From positions 1 to 11,275 of the forward strand of contig WGAX01000156.1 of assembly GCA_015494595.1 (NCBI GenBank): DNA of 11,275 nt. The letters run 5' to 3'. Shown here in pieces: positions 5,562 to 11,275 of this stretch. Under the pieces are notes generated by a model. It saw nothing but the letters and a program-made list of their open reading frames with translations, had not been told where the DNA came from and searched no databases. Each line of letters starts with the position of its first letter. Position 1 is the stretch's first letter. The translations under genes and the position numbers were made by a program. The DNA comes from Nitratiruptor sp. (GTDB lineage Bacteria; Campylobacterota; Campylobacteria; Campylobacterales; Nitratiruptoraceae).

Positions 5562-6914
5562 ATGACACCTCAAGAGCGGTATCAAAAATTAAAAGAGCAT
5601 CTACTTCAAGAAAATCCTCTATTAGTAGAAGTTATAGATGAATATAAAGAGCTTGATAAAATTGCAAAAAAAATTGGATTTCTTCAACCACAGCAAACAT
5701 ATACAGAAACTATTTCTTGGTGGCCTCTTATCTCAATTTTAGGTACCTTTAGTGCAGGAAAATCTAGCTTTATTAACGAATTTTTAGGAAAAAAAGTACA
5801 AGATACAGGCAATCAAGCAGTAGATGATAAATTTACAGTAATCTGTTATACCCAAAAAGATGAAATAGTATCACTACCGGGAGTTGCTTTAGATGCAGAT
5901 CCTCGTTTTCCCTTCTATAATATTTCAAAAGAGATCGAAAAACTTGATCCAAAAGAGAAAAACATCAATAAATATATACAGCTAAAAGCGGTAAAAAGTG
6001 AGCGCATTAAAGGGAAAATTCTCATAGATTCTCCAGGTTTTGATGCAGATATTCAACGAGATGCTATTTTAAGAATGAGTGATCATATTATAAATCTTTC
6101 CGATTTAGTACTCATATTTTTCGATGCAAGACATCCAGAGCCAGGAGCCATGAGAGATACACTCGATCACTTGGTACAAAGCGCTATTACCCACACTGAT
6201 GCTGATAAAGTCCTCTATATTCTTAATCAAATAGACACATGCGCCAAAGAGGACAATTTAGAAGATATTATAGGAGCATGGCAAAGAGCTCTTAGTCAAA
6301 AAGGCATAGTAAGTGGGAAATTTTATGCTATTTACAATAAATCTCTTGCTACTATACAAAACCCTGAGCTTGCTCAAAGATTAGCCAAAAAAAGAGATGA
6401 AGATTTACAGTTGATAGAGGAAAAAATTGATAAAGTTCTTATAGATAGATCTTATAGAATTGCAAAGAATGTAGAAACAAGAGCAAAAGAAATTATTTCT
6501 TACTTATACCCTCTTGACAACCTTCTTTCAAAATTTAAATTCAATCTTATAATAGCAGATACTATTACTGCAGCCTTTTTTCTTATATTAATACTTTATC
6601 TTTACAAAAATGACTTTTTAAGCTCACACTCATACACCTTAATAATTCTTATTTTTGTATTATCACTATTTTTGGTAATCCATTTAAAAGTACGCTCTTT
6701 TATAAGAATTTCTGTTGCAAAAAAATCCGATAATCTTTTTATAAGGAATGCTTTTCTTAAGCAGACAAAATGGTATAAACCTTATCTTTTAGTAGGAAGC
6801 TTCATTAGTAAGAAAAAAATAGAGCGTCAACTGCATCAACTCATTGAAAAATCCAAAAACTTTATCCAAAAACTAAACGATCAATATATCAGTCTGCAAA
6901 AAGAGCAAGTTTAA
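5562..6914 (+). CDS. membrane-anchored dynamin/EHD-like large GTPase
   Basis: This 450-aa protein has a complete GTPase domain: G1 P-loop GTFSAGKSS at 61-69, the G2 Thr at 92 within DDKFTVI, G3 DSPG at 156-159, and G4 NQID at 222-225. The G1 and G2 surroundings (GTFSAGKSSFINEFLG; DDKFTVI) resemble EHD/dynamin-superfamily proteins more than Ras-like or Era-like ones. Two hydrophobic spans at about 328-348 and 357-376 form a hairpin-like membrane anchor with a short, polar turn (YKNDFLSSHS), followed by a basic, helical C-terminal tail (about 377-450). Bacterial relatives remodel or fuse membranes, and some act in stress or phage response; the role of this one is not known. It stands alone behind its own promoter, divergent from an XRE regulator, and ends tail to tail with the reductase gene, sharing the TTAA at 6911-6914. 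Confidence 0.85.
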   Translation: MTPQERYQKLKEHLLQENPLLVEVIDEYKELDKIAKKIGFLQPQQTYTETISWWPLISILGTFSAGKSSFINEFLGKKVQDTGNQAVDDKFTVICYTQKDEIVSLPGVALDADPRFPFYNISKEIEKLDPKEKNINKYIQLKAVKSERIKGKILIDSPGFDADIQRDAILRMSDHIINLSDLVLIFFDARHPEPGAMRDTLDHLVQSAITHTDADKVLYILNQIDTCAKEDNLEDIIGAWQRALSQKGIVSGKFYAIYNKSLATIQNPELAQRLAKKRDEDLQLIEEKIDKVLIDRSYRIAKNVETRAKEIISYLYPLDNLLSKFKFNLIIADTITAAFFLILILYLYKNDFLSSHSYTLIILIFVLSLFLVIHLKVRSFIRISVAKKSDNLFIRNAFLKQTKWYKPYLLVGSFISKKKIERQLHQLIEKSKNFIQKLNDQYISLQKEQV

Positions 6915-6941
6915 CGAAAAAGATCTTGCTCTTTCTTTTTT
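6900..6941. terminator. bidirectional intrinsic terminator inside two coding 3' ends
   Basis: AAAGAGCAAG (6900-6909) and CTTGCTCTTT (6925-6934) are perfect 10-bp arms around a 15-nt loop. On the plus strand the stem is followed by C and six T (6936-6941); on the minus strand it is followed by TTTTTGC. It can therefore end transcripts from both sides. It spans the last codons of both convergent genes, whose stop codons are in the loop. Confidence 0.75.
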
Positions 6942-8449
6942 AGCTGCTGAGCAGTAGGTAGTATAGTAATATCACCTTTTGCTTTTTCCATCAGTTGTAA
7001 GTAATAAAAGGCAACCTGCTCAGAAGAATACTCTCTCAACTTTTTTGCATACTCCTCAAAATCATTGAAACCACTTTTTATAAAATCTCTCACAATAACC
7101 TCTAATAAAAATGAGATTTTTCTTAGAGGCACTGCCCAAAATATTAATCTTGCTGGCGCTTTTCCATAGGTATATTCTCCGCCAACATATACTCTAACTC
7201 CCCTTTCTACCTGTCCAAAAAGATTCGTACGAATACCTACAAGTCCTATATCAGCTAGAATATGGCGTGCACATCCCTTTAAACAGCCACTATAGTGTAA
7301 TCGGATATTGTTCTGCTTTAGAAGCAAAAGTGGTAAATCTTTTACTTGCTCTTTGGTGTTTAGCAAGGAGTATGCACAGTAATGCTCTCCAGCACATACT
7401 ATAACATTTTTATATTCTATCGGTTGAGGCAGATTGATATTTTTTGCCCCAAAGATATAGAGATTTTGATCTGCTCCAAATCTAATTTCATACTGTTTAG
7501 ACAGTTGCACTATCTTGTAAAAAATATCTTTACTCAATCTTCCAAAATTTGTGCGATACCTTGTTGCAAAACTCCCATCATTTAGCTCTATGCAATCATC
7601 AATCTCTCTTTTACTAATAAGAAGTTCTCCTCCATAGATAAAATTCTTAGGATAAAACTCCTTGATTCTCTCTTTAAATCCCTCTAATCCAATAGCCTCA
7701 ATAAGATGATAAAGTCTTGCTTTTGTACGAGAGCTTCGCAGTCCATATTTCTTATAAGCTAATATAATGGCATAAAACATCCTAACAGTATCTTTTGGAG
7801 GGATAAAAATCCCTGTATCTCTAGCTAAATCACTATGTCTTCCACCTAAGTAGAGACGAAAGCCAAATTCCCCTCCCCTTTTAGCCAAACCAAAAAAAAT
7901 ATCATTCCCAAAAAAAGAGACAATATTATATTGCATACCACTTATAGCTACATTACACTTTCTAGGCAACATTCCTAGAAACTCTTTTTTATACAAAAAT
8001 ATTTTTTGCATATCTTGGATAATATTATAGACTTCTAAAATAGACCCTTTACCTTTGCCATCTAAAGGATCTGTGACAATATTGCGTATATTATCTGTTA
8101 ATGTTTGAAACGATGTAACTCCATGCTGCTCTAAATTTTTATGCATAGTAATAGCTTCATACAAAGTTAAATTATGAATCTCTATCTGTGCTCTTGAGGT
8201 AATAAGAAGTTCTACCTCTTTTTGTACAATCTCTTGCCAAATAGCCTCAAGCTGATGAGATGTTACTCTTCCAGCAGGAAAACGGAGTCTTAGCATAAAT
8301 TTATCTGCTCTTAATTTCATATTATAAATACCAAAATTTTTTAAATAGAAGCGATCTATCTCACCTATTTTCTGTAAAGTTTCTAACTTTTTATAATATT
8401 CCCAAGGAGATTGTACCAATTTTAATCGCTCAATTTTGTTGAGTTTCAT
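6911..8449 (-). CDS. sirohaem/4Fe-4S nitrite/sulfite reductase, probably ferredoxin-nitrite reductase type
   Basis: The 512-aa protein has the twofold ferredoxin-like and catalytic domain plan of the NiR/SiR family. The cluster and sirohaem Cys are C352-x5-C358 (CAGEHYC) and C389-x3-C393 (GCLKGC). Residues that hold the anion align as Arg54 (FMLRLRFPAG), Arg122 (NIRNIVTDPL), Lys164 and Asn166 (LPRKCN). Plant ferredoxin-nitrite reductase has K-W-N at this place, while sulfite reductases have K-F-K, so nitrite is the likelier substrate. It would reduce nitrite to ammonium in the cytoplasm, using ferredoxin or a similar donor. Sirohaem synthesis genes and a nitrate reductase are not in the window, so a detoxifying or assimilatory role cannot be told apart. 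The gene is last in the purH unit. Its start, with a GGAG site, lies inside the DUF72 gene (20-nt overlap). Confidence 0.87.
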   Translation of the reverse strand: MKLNKIERLKLVQSPWEYYKKLETLQKIGEIDRFYLKNFGIYNMKLRADKFMLRLRFPAGRVTSHQLEAIWQEIVQKEVELLITSRAQIEIHNLTLYEAITMHKNLEQHGVTSFQTLTDNIRNIVTDPLDGKGKGSILEVYNIIQDMQKIFLYKKEFLGMLPRKCNVAISGMQYNIVSFFGNDIFFGLAKRGGEFGFRLYLGGRHSDLARDTGIFIPPKDTVRMFYAIILAYKKYGLRSSRTKARLYHLIEAIGLEGFKERIKEFYPKNFIYGGELLISKREIDDCIELNDGSFATRYRTNFGRLSKDIFYKIVQLSKQYEIRFGADQNLYIFGAKNINLPQPIEYKNVIVCAGEHYCAYSLLNTKEQVKDLPLLLLKQNNIRLHYSGCLKGCARHILADIGLVGIRTNLFGQVERGVRVYVGGEYTYGKAPARLIFWAVPLRKISFLLEVIVRDFIKSGFNDFEEYAKKLREYSSEQVAFYYLQLMEKAKGDITILPTAQQLKKKEQDLFR

Positions 8450-9149
8450 CTATTATCTCCATTAATTGCAAAGCATTTTTAATAGCATATCCACACGCTG
8501 TATTATCAAAAATAACTATTTTCTCTTCTGTCTTATCTATAAGAATTTTTCTTGCTAAATCCTGTAAGAAGGTATTCTTATATTCGCTGCAATATAATTT
8601 CGGAAAGCCATGCAATCTATAATAAGAAAATTTCTTATACCCTCCTGGCTCATTATCAACTTTATACCTTGGAGGATCTGCAGCAACACGAGCAATTTGT
8701 AAAGACACCAATAAATCCTCTGCCTCTATCCAACTTTTATGACGAGGCTCTACTACAATAATCCCCTCAAAATATCCTTTTAAAGTAGTAAAAAATCTTT
8801 TTGCATTTTCTTCATTATACTGTAATGATGGAGGTAGCTGCACCAAAATTCCTACCAATTTCTCTTCAAGATGTTTTACAACTGCTATAAACTCTTCTAA
8901 TCCATCAGTAGAAGAGAGTCTGTGAAAATGGGTAAACTTACGATGTAGCTTACAACTAAAACGAAAATTTTCAGGAGTAATCTGTACCCATCTATGTAAT
9001 GTAGATGCTTGAGGAAGTCTATAAAAAGTTTGATTAATTTCTGTTATAGAAAAATGTTTGGCATAACGCTCAAGATGTGTTTTTCCATTCTCAAAAAGGT
9101 GGGCATATATTTTGGGAATAGCCCACCCTGCTATTCCAATACGAATCAT
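8430..9149 (-). CDS. DUF72 family protein (YecE-like TIM barrel)
   Basis: This 239-aa protein carries the DUF72 landmarks in order: an N-terminal strand ending in GIAGW (5-9), FSITEINQTFYRLP (33-46), PENFRFSCKLHRKFTH (59-74), LVQLPPS (102-108), VVEPRHKSW (132-140), ARVAADPP (153-160), YYRLHG (176-181), and a C-terminal FDNTACGYAIKNALQL (214-229). Family members are predicted TIM barrels of unknown biochemical function, with a conserved Glu/Arg/Asp set lining the barrel. Length is normal. Its ATG overlaps the purH stop by one base (TAATG) and its end overlaps the reductase start by 20 nt, so the three should be co-translated from one message. The link to a nitrite reductase and purine synthesis does not establish a role, but is a lead. 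Confidence 0.92.
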   Translation of the reverse strand: MIRIGIAGWAIPKIYAHLFENGKTHLERYAKHFSITEINQTFYRLPQASTLHRWVQITPENFRFSCKLHRKFTHFHRLSSTDGLEEFIAVVKHLEEKLVGILVQLPPSLQYNEENAKRFFTTLKGYFEGIIVVEPRHKSWIEAEDLLVSLQIARVAADPPRYKVDNEPGGYKKFSYYRLHGFPKLYCSEYKNTFLQDLARKILIDKTEEKIVIFDNTACGYAIKNALQLMEIIDETQQN

Positions 9150-10669
9150 TAATGCAAAAAGTGGCGTACACCAGTAAAATATAAAGCAATACCATGCTCA
9201 TTAGCTGCTTCAATCACCTCATCATCTCTAATACTTCCTCCAGGCTCAACAACAGCCTTAATACCAGCCTTAGCAGCCTCATCTATACTATCTCTAAATG
9301 GGAAAAAAGCCTCACTTGCCATAACTGCACCTCTTACATCTATGCCCAGCTCTGATGCCTTTTTAAGTGCGCATTTAGCTGCATCTACACGGCTTGTCAT
9401 TCCCATTCCTATTGCAACCAAAGCACCATCTTTTACATATGTCACACAATTTGACTTTGTAAGAGCAGCTATCTTATAAGCCATAAGAAGATCTTTTTTA
9501 TCTTCAATTCCTACCCTACTTACTTGCTTGGCTTCTAACACCTCCTCATCCTTAACAAAATCAGCATCCTGATATACAAATCCACCCTCAATATGTTTAA
9601 AATCGTAAAGATCACCACTAATCTCTAACTCAGCCTGCCCCAAATCAAAAAGCTTTATACGCTTTTTGGCTGCAAAAATCTCTTGTGCCTCTTCTGTAAT
9701 CTTTCCTGCTATAAGCACTTCTATAAAAATCTCGTTAATCTCCTCTGCCAACTCTTTTGTCACTACTCCATTAACAGCTACTACTCCACCAAAAGCACTA
9801 ATTGGATCAGCTTGCAAAGCTTTTTGCCAACTCGTTACTAAATCCTCTTTTAAAGCAGCTCCACAGGGGTTACCGTGTTTAACAATAACTACACTACCCT
9901 TTCCTAAAGCTACAGCAATCTTCATAGCACCATTAATATCAGTCAAATTATTAAAACTTGGCTCTCCTTTAAGAATATTAAGCTCATCATAAAAATCCTC
10001 AAACTCATACAAAGCACCCTTTTGATGGGGATTTTCTCCATAACGGGTATTAAAAACTTTTTTTCCTACAATAAACTGTCTATTACCAAAACCTTGATGA
10101 AATCTCTCATTCATATAATTGGCAATCGTTACATCATACTGAGCAGTATGCTCAAAAGCTTTAATCATAAGCTCACGGCGAAACTCCAGAGTATTATTAC
10201 CACTTTTTAAAGCATCAATAACACTATCATAATCCTTTGGATCAGTTACAACTATAACGCTTTCAAAATTTTTTGCAGCACTTCGTACCATAGCAGGACC
10301 ACCAATATCGATATTTTCTATAATCTCTTCAAAATCATCAGTACGCTCTATTGTCTCTTTGAATGGATAGAGGTTGACACATACTAGATCGATTGGTTTT
10401 ATGCCTAGTTTCTTGGCCTCTTCTATATGATCTGGTTTGTTCCTGCGATACAAAATTCCTCCATGCACATAAGGGTTAAGCGTTTTTACCCGTCCCTCAA
10501 AGCACTCTGGAAAATTTGTGATTTCACTAATCTCTGTTACCTCTAGTCCTGCATCTTTAAGTACGCGCCAAGTACCTCCTGTGCTTACTATCTCAAAGCC
10601 CAAATCTATCAAATTCTTGGCAAACTCTACAATCCCTGTTTTGTCACTTACACTTAGTAGTGCACGCAT
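9149..10669 (-). CDS. purH: bifunctional AICAR transformylase / IMP cyclohydrolase (PurH)
   Basis: PurH catalyses the last two steps of IMP synthesis: formyl transfer from 10-formyl-tetrahydrofolate to AICAR, then ring closure. The N-terminal MGS-like cyclohydrolase domain (about 1-190) shows SVSDKTG (6-12), STGGT (29-33), GRVKTLNPYVHGG (59-71) and NIDIGGPAMVRSAAKN (119-134). The C-terminal transformylase domain has RYGENPHQ (209-216) and the catalytic Lys264-His265 in KHGNPCG, then the TSRVDAAKCAL and ASEAFFPFRD blocks. At 506 aa it is full length. At residue 65 Asn stands where many PurH proteins have His (KTLHP); I cannot say whether this is normal for its lineage. The start has an AAAGGAAAG ribosome binding site and a TATAAT promoter. 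It is the first gene of the purH-DUF72-reductase unit. Confidence 0.97.
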   Translation of the reverse strand: MRALLSVSDKTGIVEFAKNLIDLGFEIVSTGGTWRVLKDAGLEVTEISEITNFPECFEGRVKTLNPYVHGGILYRRNKPDHIEEAKKLGIKPIDLVCVNLYPFKETIERTDDFEEIIENIDIGGPAMVRSAAKNFESVIVVTDPKDYDSVIDALKSGNNTLEFRRELMIKAFEHTAQYDVTIANYMNERFHQGFGNRQFIVGKKVFNTRYGENPHQKGALYEFEDFYDELNILKGEPSFNNLTDINGAMKIAVALGKGSVVIVKHGNPCGAALKEDLVTSWQKALQADPISAFGGVVAVNGVVTKELAEEINEIFIEVLIAGKITEEAQEIFAAKKRIKLFDLGQAELEISGDLYDFKHIEGGFVYQDADFVKDEEVLEAKQVSRVGIEDKKDLLMAYKIAALTKSNCVTYVKDGALVAIGMGMTSRVDAAKCALKKASELGIDVRGAVMASEAFFPFRDSIDEAAKAGIKAVVEPGGSIRDDEVIEAANEHGIALYFTGVRHFLH

Positions 10670-10693
10670 CGCTTTCCTTTAAATTTTTTGCAA

Positions 10694-10699
10694 ATTATA
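10694..10699 (-). promoter_or_regulatory. -10 box of the purH operon
   Basis: The minus strand reads TATAAT here, about 25 bp before the purH ATG. No standard -35 is seen; TGTAAA at a 16-bp spacing is the nearest candidate and lies within the repeat array at 10703-10731. Confidence 0.6.
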
Positions 10700-10702
10700 T
10701 CC

Positions 10703-10731
10703 TATTTACCCAATATTTACATCCTATTTAC
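10703..10731. repeat. three TATTTAC direct repeats, 11-bp period
   Basis: TATTTAC occurs at 10703-10709, 10714-10720 and 10725-10731, each separated by 4 bp. Copies one and three also share the preceding ATCC. A 7+4 layout puts each copy on the same DNA face and is the form used by PhoB/OmpR-type response regulators. The array lies between the divergent purH and AhpD-like promoters. Confidence 0.7.
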
Positions 10732-10732
10732 A

Positions 10733-10758
10733 TTCTTTAAAGAAAAGAGTTATATAAT
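10733..10758 (+). promoter_or_regulatory. promoter of the AhpD-like gene, with palindrome at the -35 position
   Basis: TATAAT at 10753-10758 lies about 28 bp upstream of the ATG. In place of a -35 box there is a perfect 12-bp palindrome, TTCTTTAAAGAA (10733-10744), directly after the TATTTAC repeats. The ribosome binding site GGAGG is strong. Confidence 0.55.
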
Positions 10759-10786
10759 TGGATAATCCACCCAAAAGGAGGCAATA

Positions 10787-11128
10787 ATGGGCAAAATGAC
10801 CACAAAACTTGAAGAGATTAAACGACTCATTGGCAAGCTCCAGCAGCAGCAACCAGAAAACATCAAAGCATTCCTTAACTTCATGACAAATGTAGAAAAG
10901 GCTGGTGCACTTGATACCAAGCAAAAAGAGCTTGTTAATGTAGGTTTGGCAGTAGCTGCCCAGTGTGAATGGTGCATAGCGTTGCATGTCAAAGGTGCCC
11001 TGGATGCAGGAGCTAGCAAAGATGAGATACTAGAAGCTGCTATGCAAGCAGTGCTCATGCATGGAGGTCCTGCTCTTATGTATATGACGCCAGTAGAGGA
11101 GGCATTAGAGGAGTTTACCAATGCATAG
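10787..11128 (+). CDS. AhpD/carboxymuconolactone decarboxylase-family CxxC protein
   Basis: The 113-aa all-helical protein belongs to the CMD/AhpD-like family. It has the core signature C60-E-W-C63-x3-H67 followed by a Gly-containing turn (DAGASKDEILEA) and the MHGGPALMY segment. In AhpD the two Cys form a redox pair reduced through lipoyl groups, and the His/Glu relay activates the Cys. Single-domain members of this size act as disulfide reductases or peroxidases; the true decarboxylases of the family lack the CxxC pair. A strong GGAGG site precedes the ATG. The last 8 nt overlap the start of a pyruvate dehydrogenase E1-alpha gene, which suggests that its electron donor may be the lipoyl domain of that complex; this is inferred from context and family knowledge. 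Confidence 0.88.
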   Translation: MGKMTTKLEEIKRLIGKLQQQQPENIKAFLNFMTNVEKAGALDTKQKELVNVGLAVAAQCEWCIALHVKGALDAGASKDEILEAAMQAVLMHGGPALMYMTPVEEALEEFTNA

Positions 11129-11275
11129 TGCAAGAGTAGAAAAGTTTTATTATCTCATGAAACTTGGCCGTGAGTTTGAGCTTGCGGCCAAAGAGCAGTA
11201 TATGCAGGGCAACATTGCAGGATTTTTGCACCTAGATATAGGGCAAGAAGCCTGCAGTGTTGGGAGTATGCAAGC
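11121..11275 (+). CDS. pdhA: pyruvate dehydrogenase E1 component alpha subunit, N-terminal part
   Basis: An open frame starts at ATG 11121, overlapping the AhpD-like gene by 8 nt, with GAGGAG about 8 nt upstream. The 51 codons visible before the window edge read like the N-terminus of the thiamine-diphosphate-dependent E1-alpha subunit: FYYLMKLGREFELAAKEQYM, then GNIAGFLHLDIGQEACSVG, the conserved GFxHLxxGQEA block of this family. The same block occurs in branched-chain 2-oxoacid and acetoin dehydrogenase E1-alpha, so the exact substrate is not settled by this fragment. The rest of the gene, including the ThDP-binding GDG motif, lies beyond the window. Confidence 0.83.
   Translation, partial: MHSARVEKFYYLMKLGREFELAAKEQYMQGNIAGFLHLDIGQEACSVGSMQ

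Noticed and set aside
10724..11133. Two overlapping minus-strand open frames opposite the AhpD-like gene.
   Set aside because: They are antisense shadows; the plus-strand frame has the CxxC signature, GGAGG site and promoter.

Overview
The window looks like chromosomal DNA of an AT-rich member of the Campylobacterota (Epsilonproteobacteria). The basis is the composition (very A/T-rich spacers), a cbpA-hspR heat-shock pair arranged as in Helicobacter and Campylobacter, T-rich extended -10 promoters of the TTTTAGTATAAT type, and tight packing with overlapping gene ends. The genus cannot be named from this window.

Region 1 (1-1808) is accessory in character. The left edge holds one end of an IS1-family insertion sequence read on the minus strand: a zinc-finger/HTH InsA-like ORF, an A9 tract, and the start of the DDE ORF in another frame. 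Next comes a two-gene minus-strand cassette of unrecognised proteins (144 and 249 aa) joined by a TAATG stop/start overlap. The 144-aa protein carries an internal duplication. Region 2 (1809-3572) has an unrecognised 143-aa gene divergent from murA, which makes the first committed peptidoglycan precursor.

Region 3 (3573-5287, minus strand) is regulatory and chaperone-related: an XRE repressor, then cbpA and hspR in one overlapping unit. A strong promoter in front of cbpA carries a HAIR-like HspR site over its -35 box. Region 4 (5288-6914) is a spacer with a clear dyad operator, followed by a membrane-anchored dynamin/EHD-like GTPase transcribed away from the XRE gene. Its 3' end meets the next operon tail to tail. 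The two stops share a TTAA palindrome, and a bidirectional terminator hairpin lies inside both coding ends.

Region 5 (6911-10669, minus strand) is a coupled three-gene unit: purH (last two steps of IMP synthesis), a DUF72 protein, and a sirohaem/4Fe-4S reductase. The substrate-pocket residues of the reductase point to nitrite rather than sulfite. Region 6 (10670-11275) is a divergent promoter region with three TATTTAC repeats at an exact 11-bp period, then an AhpD/CMD-type CxxC protein that overlaps the start of a pyruvate dehydrogenase E1-alpha gene cut by the window edge.

The most notable items are the unknown two-gene cassette with an internally duplicated protein, the XRE/GTPase divergon with its operators, the phased triple repeat, the nitrite-type reductase in a purH operon, and the coding-embedded bidirectional terminator. 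No CRISPR array, tRNA or rRNA gene was seen.
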